64,000 nucleotides of DNA from Apricaphanius iberus. Taxonomy: Eukaryota; Chordata; Actinopteri; Cyprinodontiformes; Aphaniidae. The stretch is taken from contig JAPXFQ010002422.1 of assembly GCA_028564705.1 (NCBI GenBank), positions 558,001 to 622,000 of the forward strand, in the 5' to 3' direction. A program made the translations under genes and the position numbers. Below the pieces are notes generated by a model, which worked only from the letters and a program-made list of their open reading frames with translations, did not search any database and had not been told where the DNA came from. This document shows, in pieces, positions 22,020 to 34,685 of this stretch (position 1 is the first letter of the stretch; every line of letters begins with the position of its first letter).

Positions 22020-25000
22020 CTGACAGTGTCCTGGGGAATCTTCAAACCACTCTAACGTTTATGGTTATTGTCCCCAGCAAGTTTAAAAACAAACCAACGA
22101 TCTTGTGCATGGCTACATGTAGATGCACAAAAAATGTCAGATGAATGGCATCAAGGTGAAAAAAAGGATGTATGTTTAAACCTTGCGTCTTTGGATCCAC
22201 TTCATCTGTTTAGCCTGGAAGTAGACATTATTATGCCCTGGGTCATCAGGACAGATTTAGGAACGGCTTGTCATAAGGGAAATCCAAACTTCTGTCCACA
22301 ACTGATACCAACAACAGATATGGCAGCTTTATTTTCATTGCTGTGTTCACTTTAAACCAAAGCATGGAGAGCAGGTGGGAAATCCTTCACAAAGAAGGAA
22401 TGGAGTTCTGGATGCAGTTCTTTAGAGAGCCGAACGACGAAGGCCTTTTCGTGAGTGATTTCCTGCACTAGTGTCTGGTGCAGCTTAATTTTCGGAACAT
22501 AATGCAGGTAAAGTGAAATGATTCTTGTGGGCATATGGTGTACTGAATAACTCAACGTAAATTTTGTCTTTACATAGAAACAACAGTAAAACAATATCTT
22601 TTCAGCAGTATTACTGTACCCTCATTAGCACCATTTACTGAATTCTACAGACACAGCTATCCCTCTTTCTACCCTTTGAAAATACTCAAGAAATCAGATC
22701 CATGTGATGATAATTTTATTCACTCACTAATTATTAAATTCTTGACAAATAGACAGCCTAAGCGTGAGAGGGAAAGCGGTCCAGATTGTGACTGTTTCTT
22801 TAGACCCTTTCAGGCACGCACTGCGTTCCATTAATCTGAGCACCCAGGGGCTTTTCTGTAACATTCTGTGTGGGTAATCTTACTGGGTCTCACATGCGGT
22901 GTTAGGATTTACAGTACGGACCACAGCGGCGCAGCTAGTCCGTACTGTGTGTCGTATCAGCGGACACACATACACACGCACGAATTAAAGTGGCATCTTA
23001 ACTTAATGAAAATCTATGCAGTTGAATCTGTACTGTTCTTTATTGTTATTGGGTAAGGACAGATTAATTATTTATTTTGTCTTGGGCCACATAAAAAAAA
23101 CAACATGGAATGAATTCACATAACAAGACACATTGAAGATAAAGATCCAGAGTTTTATTATTTGGAAAAAAAGTTTAGTGTTATATACAATAAATATACT
23201 ATAAATTCTTAAACTTCTTACTTTTATCTGCTTTAATTTGTGAAAATCAATATAAATCAATTTGTATTACATTTTCTTAATTGAGTCTTAAAATGGCTTC
23301 TGAAGTTTCTTCAAAAACTCTGTTTATTTCCATATTTAAAAGAGATTCCCAAAGGCAGTCAGCTTTATTTTCCTTCCTTAGCACCAAATTGGAATTGACA
23401 ATTGGGACAAGTTCTTTGATGATGCAGGATGAAAAAGCAGCTCTAGATATCTCGGATCTGATTAGTATTTCCTGGAAACCTGATTGCTCAGTGTTACAGC
23501 ATTTTGGTTTGGAGGTTATCAGCTACAAACAGCAAATAACAGGACAGCGGATTACATAGAGCATGGATGGAAAAAGAAAAATAAGACCATAATGGGTTGT
23601 ACACAGACACAAATACGAATAAATATTGAATATTTATATGTAATCTGGGATTGTGCTAGTTCCACAAGGAGATGTAAGGCAGAAATGTGTAAAAATACAC
23701 AAACAGCGAAAGAGCCTTAAAAAAAAACTTGAACCTTAAGAGATAAAGCAAGACATTAATGAAAGCCAAGGAATGCAGAGATTTGTTTTGCTTTCACAGG
23801 ACAGACGGATGAGGATCAAACCAGAAGCAGAGACTGAAACCACTGCTACAGTAATCAGATGGAATTAATTCAGACATTTCTGGGCGAACTGGATATTTGG
23901 CTTAATATTTTTCTTGCTGTTAGCACCAATTCAACATACCGCATTATAACACTTTTCACATTATTGGTGGATATGTATGTTACGCGAACACTGACAACTG
24001 TTTCTACACTCTATATGAGATTATAAAACTCTACCTTGCTCTTAAAATCTATTAAAAAGGACTTTGTGATAGAAAGTTAAGCAGATAAAACTGAAACGAA
24101 GCTTATTTGTTTCATTTCTGTTGCATTTTTTTTAAAGATTTAAGGTAGCTCTTCTAATCTGTAGCAGGTAAAGTTATACACCAAGGGAAATTGGGAAGAT
24201 CTGGAACATTAAATGTCATTTAATGTTCTATAGCTAAAAAGGTGGGGCTTTATTTGGTCTCTAATATCTTTAAACATCCCGGAAAAATGAAGACCATGTA
24301 CCAACCTGTATTACCGTCTATTCAGATTTGTGATGTTGTATAATTTACTGGTCCAGATTTAGGGCATTTTAAGGCTTTCTTAAAAATGTTTAATACATTT
24401 TCACCTTCTTGAAGAAACCACACATCTAAACAGTATATATAATACATAAGTATGTAAATGAATGTTCTACATGTTGCGGTAGGGCTACAGAACCAACAAG
24501 TTACCTCTAAGGGTTGTTGTTGTTAGATTTCGTTTAGTTAGAAATCAGCCTACCAGCATCATGGCCTCATCAGGTCTGAGGCAGGGATGCAGTATAACCT
24601 GCAAACTTTCCAGCTGAAGACCAGAGCCCAATCTCTTTTTGTAATACCGGAAAGAAAGTTACATTAACGTAATCTCTGACTCTCAAATTCTCTGTGGTAT
24701 CTGTTTTTTTCTCATTACTGCAGCATTATCCAATGCAGCTCTTACCTTTTTTGAATGCAAGACTGTCAAACTATAGCCATTTTGTCCAGGTTTCGCATCA
24801 TGCAACACTGTTCTTCTGAACAAGCTGCAAACTCTCCAGCTGAAGATCCATTCCCAAGATGTGCATGCTATGTACCCAAAAGACATTGGACATTACATTT
24901 CACACAGCCAAACTTTACCTCTGGGGTCTATTAGGAAAAGATATGGACAAAACAATAGGCAACAGATGGGATTCTGTGTGACTAATTAAAGGGACTATAA

Positions 25001-25738
25001 ATAAGTTTAACCAAGATTAAAAATATAATCATGTAAAACGTCTTCCTCATACATGCTCCAGCCCTCCTGTGCCCTTGTCAGTAGAATGAACCCTGGCCTT
25101 TTCACCGCAGTTGCCTCTGTATCCCAACTAAACTTATCTTCTTAAGATATGTCCTCTAGCATCAGTAAAAATGTCAGAAAAACAGGTTAACAACACGAAA
25201 AACCTAATTTTCATGAAGGTGGGTCTGTAAGGTACTGCCAGATCTTGAGCTGTTTCCATCTTCTCTTCAGTTCCTGTAAGTCAGACTTAGGCCGGTCACA
25301 AAACCCTTTTGCTGGATGAGAAATGTTCCCGGAAAGTATTGTGATGAGCGATAATAACGCTGTTTTGGGACCATTTTCTACTAATGTATTAACAATGCAT
25401 GTACACCCTTGGAACGATCAATACAATTTAGTTTCTAAAGTACATTTACCACTGGAACTTGAAGACATTTTTAAAATCCAATATAAATGAACAAAATAGC
25501 TGAAAAAAATTGAATGGACTCTGTAAACAAAATTGCCCTTAAGAAATATTCATCAAAGGGCTCATACACGAAAAGCTGGTAAAACTACCAGTTAGGATGT
25601 TTTTGTTGAGAAAACTCCTATTTAATCTGCCATTATGGATATATGGACCATATATGCTTTTTTCTTCCAATCTCTTTGGTAAAAAGAGGGAAACACATGA
25701 GGAAAATAAAAAATAACAATTATGCAAATGAAAAATAC
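22020..25738. other. AT-rich interval without recognised genes
   Basis: No domain recognised in any frame, including the 92-residue + strand frame at 23281-23559. A 38-bp near-repeat, TGCAAACT(T/C)TCCAGCTGAAGA, occurs at about 24599 and 24824. Other sequence is unremarkable. Confidence 0.4.
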
Positions 25739-27735
25739 GGCAAGGCAGCTTCCTTTTTATAGCACACTTTCAACAACAAGGCAATTCAAGGTGGTTTACA
25801 TCATTAGGGGGTAAAATAAAAGCATTAGAGACTCATAACACATGACACATCAAAACATGACATTCCAAGTATTTTTAATCAAAGGCAGCTCTTTGCAGAT
25901 GGGGGTTTAGCCTTGATTTAAAGGAACTCATTGTTTCAGCAGCATTGCTGTTGTCTTGAAGCTTATTCCAGATAAGTAAAGCATATAAACTGAAAACTGC
26001 TTCTCCAGCAATTCAAAGTGTACTGATAAGGGGGAAAAATATGAGCAACAATAAAATACCAGCAAAAATCAGAAAACAACATCAGAAGCATAAAACATAC
26101 TACTGTTATGTTATCCCACCTATTTTAATCAATTAATCAAATGTAGCTCTAAACAGATGTGATTTTAACCCTGATTTAAAGGAACTCAGTGTTTCAGCAG
26201 CTTTGCAGTGGTATAAAAGTTTGTTCCAGATAAAGGGAGCATAGAAAGTGGTTTGGTGGCTTGGTATAGTGGCAACAAATCCTCAACATACTTTGGTGCT
26301 AAGCCATTCAGTTATTCCTTAACTGGTAAGAGTATTTGAAGTCTATTTTCTGAGCTACAGAGAGCCATTATAGCTGCAGCTGTCTGATTGGCCTCATGAT
26401 TGGGATCATATTGTGCATTTCTCAGCCATCTCATGCCACACTGTGCAAGCTGCTCCGAGCACTAGAGATGTTGCACACTGCATGGCCGCAGATTTCAGTT
26501 GGTCAAACTCCTTGACGTCTAGCTGTAGCAGGATGTTCCATAAGCCAAGGTCATCAGTGAGGCAGCATGCGTCACTGAAAGCTAACAGATGGACAGATCC
26601 AAGATGGCGACAAGGAAATTTAAACAAGCACTAGCTGCGGTAATACTTTTGTTTCTAGACTGAATCAAATGACAAAAGGAAGGAAAGGCAAATCTGGACA
26701 TGCTCATGGCTGTGGAAAAGGGGATGGTTTGGGATGCCTGTTCTTCAAAATGAGCTTAAGGTAAGCTTCGTATAGCGATTGCTAACATGCCACTCACAAG
26801 CCGCCATTTAATTGGTTAACGGCAGACTGGAGTCATAGATTTTCTGACTCCGTTTGAAGACCATGGGTGGATTTAGTCTTAGGGGCAATAAATCCGCTGT
26901 TGGGCTGCACGTCAAACTGCACAATCACAGACCGGCGAATCACACTCACTGTTTTTCATCACGACTCTTCCCGATGACAGTTTAGGCAGCTTTAGGAAGA
27001 CTTGTGAGGACACTGTTGCAGTCATTAATCTGACTAAAGATAAAGATAAAGGTTCCATTGCAGCATTAGTTCTTTAATCTTGGAAATATTTCTCAGATGT
27101 TATTGCATTTATGTTACCCTGGAGGTTCAGCTTCAAGTCCATCACTACTAGACTTTGGGCCCGGTCAGTAGTTTCTTCCTGTGTTAACTGAAACTACATG
27201 CTGACTCTTGATAGTTCCTCTTTAGGTCCAAAAAAAAGTTACTTCAGTTTTGTTTCTGTTCAGCTAGAGAGATTATGGCATATCCATTCGCTGATTTGCT
27301 CAATGCATTCACTTTAGGGTTTTGCTATGGTGACATTGTAATGTAAAGCGGATTATCATCTGCCTAGTTATGGTAACTAATTTTATTGGTTGTTATGTTT
27401 CTGGGTTAATGAGAGCATGTAGATATTAAATAGGTGGGGCCCCAAGATGGAACCCTGGGGGCACCTCATATGTGATTTCTGTTTGTTCTAATGAAGAATT
27501 GCCTATTGGCAAAAATAAGTTTCAGTTTAGGTAAGACTCAAAGCAGCCTAGAACTGTTCCAGAGAGTCCGACCCAGCTTTACAGTCGTTTCAGTAATATA
27601 TCATTATCCACAGTGTGAAATGCTGCACTGAGGTCCAAAAGTAACAGCATTGTGGTTCTACCACCGTCTGTATTTATACAGATGATATTGAACATTTCGA
27701 TGAGTGCAGTCTCGGTGCTGTGGTCAATATCAAAA
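25739..27735 (-). mobile_element. Rearranged, 5'-truncated CR1/L2-superfamily LINE
   Basis: The - strand from 27728 carries the RT palm: LDLSAAFHTVDNDILLKRL (motif A), then VPPGFHLGAPP (degraded motif B). Its thumb region fades near 26980. About 580 bp of unrelated sequence follows (26400-26980), then the C-terminal domain resumes at about 26395. The last coding block, IWNKL...AAET(L/M)SSFKS, occurs twice (about 26240-26130 and 25990-25870), a partial tandem duplication. The 3' UTR ends with TTGAATTGCCTTGTTGTTGA and CTTGCC, the usual terminus of this LINE type. Many stops; inactive. Confidence 0.75.
26400..26980. other. Unrelated insertion splitting the LINE
   Basis: LINE-like coding similarity stops near 26980 and restarts near 26395. 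The intervening CpG-containing sequence, with AAGATGGCGAC near 26600, shares nothing with LINE proteins. I see no clear terminal repeats, so the class of the insert is unknown. Confidence 0.5.
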
Positions 27736-28115
27736 CGGTTGGTCATTGTTAGGAAACAACTTCACCCTCCCTGACCAAACAAATACCTCTAATAACAAAC
27801 AACTGACTCCAATGACTGTCGTTATAACACAATAGGGCACTAAGAAGCCGAAACCTAACCTCACCAAAGGCGGCACGCCAACGACCGTCGTTAAGACATG
27901 GAGCACAAAGGTCAATGACATAATGATTTTGTTCAAGAGGTTAAATAGCTGAGTCTCCACACCAGTTAGTTGGACCAGTCCCAGCCTGGTCAGCGCGAGC
28001 ATGAACTGATGAAGCCTCTTGGATAAGAGGTGAAACGTCTTCCAAGACAAATTACCAAGTCCAGTTGCGTTTGATTGAAATTTCCTTGAGATAACCATGA
28101 CCTGGATGAATGAGA
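27736..28115 (+). repeat. Teleost dispersed repeat with GATGAAGCCTCTTGG motif
   Basis: Contains GATGAAGCCTCTTGGATAAG, then AGGTGAAACGTCTTCC, AAGTCCAGTTGCGTTTGAT and ATAACCATGACCTGGATGA. I recognise this order as a common repeat in fish genomes. Family assignment (possibly a Penelope-like 3' region) is uncertain. The 122-residue - strand frame across it is most likely a shadow. Confidence 0.5.
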
Positions 28116-29531
28116 ATATTCACAGGCTTGTTAGGAAACTATTTACCCGCGGAAGTTATTGTAGAAGTAAAATTATAAAGCTCTTTTGAATTGATCATAA
28201 GATGAATTGATTTATGGTTTATTGTGACAGGCCTAGTCAGACGTCTGAGTTAACTTAATTCCAAAATGCAATTGGTTATTCATGTATTACTCAATTTGGA
28301 ATATGTCGTTCATAGCTCTTTAAAGTTTCATTGAAATGCGCTTTGGAGTCTTAGAAACGTTCAATCAAAACCACGTTAATGCTTGAATTTACTTGCTCAT
28401 TGCAGCTTCAGTAAGTCAGACTGAGTGTTTACGTCTTTCTTTTTTAAAACCAAACACAAGGTTTCACTGTTAAAAAAAAAATGAACGGGTGTCCAGCAGA
28501 AATAGCAAGAGAAAAAGTGATAGGTAGCTCACTTTGGTGTTGTAAAAGAAAAAGTAATACTTTTATTCTGACTGTCAAAATTCTATTTAAATAAAGTTCA
28601 TGGTTACAATGAAACACTTAATCATGTGAGTATTACATTTCACTTCCTTTATCTTAAATATATGTTTGTAATAAAACCAAAGCTCAAAAACTGTTTTTAC
28701 TTTGTATGAAAAGATAAAGAGCATCAAATCAAAAAATAAACTAAAAAAAAAAAGAAATCACTGACTCCTTGTTGCAAATTATCAGTAGCACTGATGGTCA
28801 ACTATAACCAGAGAGCTTTGCTGATGCCGCTCCTCTCTCAAGTCGTTTAAGTCACACTTAGGTTTCAGTGGGCATCGGGATCCCATTTTACGAGCCCACT
28901 GATCAATCAATCCTGTAATTCAATCTTGCAGTCAATCATGTTTGAATGAATAATTCACAAACCATCGCAGAAAGCTCTTGGAATTGGCTCACAGGCAGGC
29001 CACGGCCCTTTAGCTGCAAGGAGAGCTGAATGAAATCTGTCCAAAGGGGGAGAAAAAAAGAAGGATGGGTAGAAAATGCACTGAAGAATTTTTTTATTGG
29101 AATGTCTAAAACAACCCTGTTCAACTTGAAATATTTACATTACATTTTGATGTCAATATATTTAGCTAGAAATGCTTACAGGACCTGTATCAGCCTTTCT
29201 TTCTTTTCATTTGCTTTCTTTCTTCTCTTTTTAGCTCATGAACAACACAGTTTTCTAAGCTGAAATGGTTGGTGCTCGTTCTGCTTGCTATTCTATACTG
29301 CAAATAAGGACCCTATTCCTATTCTATGAGCCAGCCCCATACAAGTGGAATTTTGATTGTGTCTGTTTAACAAGACCTCATGGCAAGATATTAAAAAGCC
29401 TCCACATACAGCGACATTAACGGCGAGTGAACAGATGACAATTCTATTAATGGATATTGGTACTTATGAGTTGTAATAAAGTATGACTGTGACATTTTGC
29501 AGAATAATTTGACTGATTTAATGTGACAAAT
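28116..29531. other. Unannotated AT-rich interval
   Basis: No coding domain or paired repeat ends seen. A/T runs only. Confidence 0.4.
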
Positions 29532-29951
29532 ATATAGACATAAAAAGTCTACATGCCCTTGTTAAAATCCCAAGTTTTTGTAAAAAATATATATATATAT
29601 ATATATATATTTAATTCGCAAATGTCTAAAACAAGAACCGCAAAGCTCTTTGGAGGGAAAAATGTTTTAGAAAAAAGTTGCAAAGGTTTGATTTTAATAA
29701 GTGTACCCCCTTTATTTTAATGTTCTGTGCTCTTCCAGTACCTTTTTTTTCTGTCAAAAGATGAATTATACTTCAATCAGAATTTAGGGCTGTGCATACA
29801 CCATTTTTTTTTACTTCAAATATGTATAATATTTATTACATTAAAGGTAAAAAAAAATTGAAATGATTTATCATCAGTTTTAGTTTTCTTTATTACATCA
29901 CAAAAAACTGCCATTCCTACAGGAGGGTTTTGACTTTTTATAACCAATGTA
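29532..29951. mobile_element. Tc1/mariner-type MITE
   Basis: The left end reads ATAAAAAGTCTACATGCCC and GTTAAAATCCCAAGTTTTTG. The right end, reversed, reads ATAAAAAGTCAAAACCCTCC and TTTTTTGTGATGTAATAAAG, then AAATCATTTCA and TTTACCTTTAATGT. These are long, diverged terminal inverted repeats of a MITE family I recognise from fish. A (TA)n tract (29587-29610) expands the left arm. No transposase remains. Confidence 0.7.
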
Positions 29952-32329
29952 CATAAGAGGTATCTACTGTACTCTTTGCCAAATGGGCAAGCTGTTTTGT
30001 GCTTCCTAAAATGAAAATGTATTCCCATAGCCTTATTTTTGCTCACAGTTTACTTTTACAGATTAATGCTTCCCAGTGCCTGAGCTTGCATGCAGCCAGC
30101 TGTGAAAAATCCAATTGAGAAGAATCAAAACAACGCATACTTTACCAGCTGCAAACGTATTAATTTCACAACAACAGCATATAGAAACAAACCGAGCTTG
30201 TTGCACCACCATCACTGGGTCAGATTACAGCGACACATCAGCCTCTCGGCGCGAGGTCGGGGTGCACTAACCACCGACCCACGCAGACGGTGTCCAGATG
30301 GACAGGTTTAGTGTTTCTGATTTCTCCCTCTTCCTCCTGCCACCGTGCTCTCCTCTCTTTGAGCTTTCACAAGCGCCGTCCTTTGCGCAATGAGCTGCAA
30401 TGATCAATTGCGCTGAAAATTTCTCGGAAGGTTTCAAATGGAGTTCTGTGGAGCCGGTCTACCTCTTAAATTTTTTAACTTGGCTCTGTACAGAAAGACA
30501 AATGACTGCCCTTTATAGAAACTGCCTGAAGCAGTCTGATTGTGAATATTGCAGGTTTCTTATATTACACAGTTGTGTTGTTAAATACACAAAAACACGG
30601 TCGTTTATTGTATTATGTATGAGCTTTTTGGTAAATTGCATCATACCTTTTTCATAAAAGAGTGTATAACAGAAGCTTTTGACTTCTAGTTTTGTGTTTT
30701 TAAGCTCATAGCGTCAGAGTCACAATTTGTCAGATGGTCATGGACCCTATCCAGCATATACACTCTTAGGGAATAAAGAAATGACTTGCGGATAGAAAAA
30801 TGCCAGGAAAACATAAAATTACTTGACATTGAGGTTATTGGCTCTGTGTCTGAACGGAATGTTTATGGCGTGGGCCTTTTCGGAGGCCAAAAGGAGACAA
30901 AGGAAGCTAATCTCACTTAAAACGGTAAAATCTGCTCTATAGCTAATGAAGTAATATACTGTGGTCAATGAGGTAGAAGCACTTCAGAGAGCCTACGCAG
31001 TGGGTGTGTGTATGACGACGTGCGCGCAGAGTTTGTGTGAGCATGCTTTTGTTGTGTAAGTGGGGGTTTGTTTGTCAAGAGGTTTGTTGTGATAATGCTG
31101 CCATCAAGAAGTGAAGTCTTTCAAGGGAGAATGAGCAACATCAGGAAGTGAGTGGGAGAGGGCTGGAAAAGCAAGAGAATTCAGACTGAAGTGAAACTTG
31201 GAAGTGACAAAAGAAAGGGGAAAAACAGCAAAAATAAGCACACGACGAAGGGATGAGCTGATTAGCTGAGTTGAGACGCTAAGTAAGTAAATACTGTGTG
31301 GTAGAGCCAAATGACAACCACACCTTCCCTGTTGTGACCAAGATACCTGCATTTTTTTTCTACATAAAGGGGAAAAAAAGAAACAGGATAGTCTTCAGAT
31401 GACTAAGAAAGTAAATGTAGGCTGAGATCCGGCTATGTCATAAGAACGCACCATCGAGAAATACGCACTGAGAGTTATTATAGTTTCCATGTACTAACCC
31501 CTTATTACAGCGATGGATATGAATTCAGGAGTTCATTGGGTCAGAAACCATAGGTGCAAGTCTACACAGATGGAAAATAAAGGGATGTAGCCTGATGAGT
31601 CATTTTTCAACATTTTCTATATTCAAGTGGGCGAAATAAGTGTGGCATACACAAATAAAACCTGCACTTCTGAATGCTTGGACCTTACAGTGAGTGGTTG
31701 GATGACTCTGATATGCCGTAATGGGTCAGTCTGCTTTTAGATTTAAACTTAAAATCATCATAACTTATTTCAGTAATTTTCAACTGCGAGGCTCTGTCCT
31801 GATGCAAAGCGTAAAAGGCATAACATGAATTCATGAAAAATGTAGTTGAACCAGTTTATATAAGGGAATGAGCATTGCATGGATTTGTGTTTGAGCTTGT
31901 TATCATACATTTTCAGACAAGATTATACAGCCTGCTTCTTACTCATGACGGAGTCATATTTAGCTGCAGCCATACTTTAGCTTTGAGTCAGCGTCAAACG
32001 ATGTCAAAGATGGCATCTGGCTTTGGTTGATTACACTTATCAAGGTGTTTCAAAGTATAAAAAAAAGATCAAAGCTTGGAAACTACCCAAATGTTCCATC
32101 TAACCAATTCTAATGGTTTAAAAGAACTTTCAGCAAGATGCCAGAGAAAGTAAAGATCTGAGCTTTCCCCTCCCACACCTGTTTCCGTGCAAAGCAGGTC
32201 AGACATTTTAACAAAGGCTATTGCGAAAGTTTGCCCTGGCAAAAGTAATTAAAAATCGGTGTGTGTAAACTGAAAGAGGATCACCCATTCCTCTTATTCA
32301 AGTATTAGGGTTTTTTACATTTTTTTAAA
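29952..32329. other. Interval with a possible regulatory block at 30.06-30.45 kb
   Basis: 30060-30450 is mixed-complexity, CpG-containing unique sequence (for example CAATTGAGAAGAATCAAAAC and TGATCAATTGCGC). It may be conserved non-coding DNA. Nothing else in the interval is recognisable. Confidence 0.25.
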
Positions 32330-32690
32330 AGCCTCCAAGCAAACAGCCCAACTGACTATTCAAGATCCCTTGAAACAAAACCAGACATAGAGAAGCAGCC
32401 TTCAGTTTCTATACTCGTCTTATCTGGAACAAACTTCGAGACCACTGCAAAGTGGCTGAAACACTGTTAATTTAAATCAAGCATAAAAAGCCATCTATTT
32501 AGAGCTGCCTTTTAATAGTTGATTAATAATAGCTAGAATATGGTAACAGTTGTTTGTTTTAGCCCTGTGATGGACTGGCGACCTGTCCAGGGTGTACCCC
32601 GCCTCTTGCCCGTTGACAGCTGAAGATAGGCACTCGCCCCCGCGCGACCCCTGGAGGACTAAGGGGTTCAAAAAATGGATGGATGGTTTT
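32330..32690 (+). mobile_element. LINE C-terminus joined to SINE-like tail with GGAT repeat
   Basis: From about 32400 the + strand reads FSFYTRLIWNKLRDHCKVAE and then TL, the same C-terminal RT block seen in the 25.7-27.7 kb LINE, followed by a stop and a short 3' UTR. From 32563, GTGATGGACTGGCGACCTG, CCAGGGTGTACCCCGCC and a terminal ATGGATGGATGG follow, the conserved tail of a very common teleost retroposon. The copy is truncated at its 5' end. Confidence 0.65.
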
Positions 32691-33549
32691 TTTAATCTTC
32701 TTTATGTTGTTTTCTTGCTGCTTTTATTTTTTCCCTCAACACCCAAAGCACCGTCACTGACGCAAAGACGGATGGAGTCGAGGTCCATTTTCTAAATATC
32801 TGTCAACGGAGAGCTTATGCCTGTGATTGGTTAGTTCAGTAACAGCCAGAGATTGTTTCACCAGAACGGGGCTTCATAGTTGCTGTAATCCGTAGTTAAT
32901 GCAGCATTTGGGCACTATATGCTTTATATTGAAAGGAGAATTTATCTAATCTGGTCTTTTGGTGATTTTGAACACAAGGTGGTGCAGGAAAACAACAAAA
33001 AAGGCTGCTTTGTTTGCTTCCATGCATTACATTTACATTATTCTATGAGCTGCACTTCTAGTAAAAAGCTTTACAGCTTAATCAAAACGTACTTTCAGTC
33101 GTTGATTGCTCCTTGAAGGGGAAATGCGTTCACAGGCGGAAGTAAAAAACCTGAAACGACGCTGCGATAGTAGGCAGACGGTAGGCATGGCCGCAATGAA
33201 AAGTTAGCACCCCCTGCTGTCCTGGTCGAGAATTTCTTTGCAATGCTGAAAAATCAATGGAGAACGGAGAGAAAGAAACGGAGAACCATAAACGAAAAAA
33301 CGTCTCCGTCAGTACGTCTGTGTCTTCATGGAAATTTGCTGTTGGTGAAGCATAAACGGGGGTGGGGGGGGGGGGCAGAGCTATCTCCCTGCAGCCTGCA
33401 CAGCTGCAGCTCATTGAGGTTCATCACATTCTGAATATAAGGATCTGGCTGTCAGATTTTCCTCGTCTGACTGTTAAAGCTGTTTGTAAAACTTCAAGTC
33501 CTCCTTGTAATCTCCTGAGTACTGTAGAATTTAATTTTATCAAAAAATA
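32691..33549. other. Unannotated interval
   Basis: Contains a run of G (33361-33375) and CpG-bearing sequence at 33120-33360 that could be a decayed SINE or MITE. No coding evidence. Confidence 0.35.
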
Positions 33550-34006
33550 ATTCAGTGCATGTTCAAAAACAGAGACAAGGAACCAATTTCCAGTTCTTAG
33601 TTTTATTTTAAACAGATTAACAAATTGCAGTTTACAGAGAAACATGCCCTATTTTCTCTGGGCCAGACAAAGAGATCTGACGAAGAATGGTTTTCGTGTC
33701 ATAACTTTTATAAACGTCCAAAACCTCCCAGGATTAATCTGCTCCAATCAGAACGTTTTTTAAAAGTGTCTTGACAATGATTGGTCCGTCCAGAATTATG
33801 ACGTGTCCTTCTCCTGGATCCAAGTCAAAAGTTAATTCTGAGTTTTATGGTTTTATGATCCTTCCTAAGCAAAACTCCCAGCTTTATGGCCTCCATCCTT
33901 ATCTATAAACATCCTGGTTTTATGGCCTTGGTTCCCACTCTACAGACATCCTGTTTTTACAGCCTGCAATAAAACTCTTTGTCTCAGAGGTCCTCAAAGG
34001 TCACAC
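33549..34006 (-). mobile_element. Candidate solo LTR of an endogenous retrovirus-like element
   Basis: Read on the - strand, the segment has the order of an LTR: CCAAT/ATTGG boxes (33744-33783), a TATAAAAG box (about 33706-33713), about 100 bp later an AATAAA polyadenylation signal (33602-33607), then a short terminal stretch ending near TGTTTTTGAACA. Ends starting TG and ending CA can be drawn, but I found no clear target duplication. No gag, pol or env sequence adjoins it, so it would be a solo LTR left by recombination. Both edges are estimates. Confidence 0.4.
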
Positions 34007-34685
34007 ATACTCCCACCATTTATCCAAGACCTCTGCTGCTCCTCAAAAAGTGCCCAATTAAAATATTGGTAAAAACAGACTTTTACCTCTGACTTCTTAC
34101 TAAAGATATTAGCCCCAAAAAAATAAAGTACAACAGTACCTAGCATGATTTTATGACAAACCTATTAACTCCTCTCTGTGCTCCTTCCATGGTTTTTCCT
34201 CGTTTCAACCTTCTCGTGATCGTGAGCTTCTTAGTAAACCTTGGTTGATTCTCCACGTCTGACTGCCTTCAAGCTCCAAGTTCCTCCATGATCCATACTC
34301 CACCTCCGTGCTCTACCTGCCCCATCTCCTTGCTCACTCTTTTCTCCCGCACTACACCATCTCCTCCTCTTTAAGAACCCAGCAGGAGTCTTTTACAGAA
34401 ATCATGGACTTCTAGAGCTCCTTCCCTGGTGTTCAGTCAACCAACTACAGAGTAAACCTCACTTAAGCTCACATCAACAAATACATTTCAGCCATGATTC
34501 AGTCTCACCCTTGGACCATATCCTCTGCAGTTCTTCCTGCAAACTTAATCATCATCTGATTATTTTGTCTCAATAAAAGTAATAATTCATATAGTAATAA
34601 GGCATCATGTTTTCAATTGGTATCTCCAGTGGTGTTCTGCATGTGGTTCAGGAAACTTAATACCAGCATGACACTGAGTAGACTG
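34007..34685. other. Pyrimidine-rich interval
   Basis: C/T-rich sequence with many CTCC words and an AATAAAAG near 34570. It may be further retroelement sequence, but no end or domain is identifiable. Confidence 0.3.

Noticed and set aside
24599..24862. Two copies of a 38-bp near-repeat (TGCAAACT-TCCAGCTGAAGA)
   Set aside because: Too short and isolated to define an element. Kept only as a remark in the interval entry.
27730..28098. 122-codon - strand open frame
   Set aside because: Lies antisense over a dispersed repeat, with no similarity to known proteins by eye.
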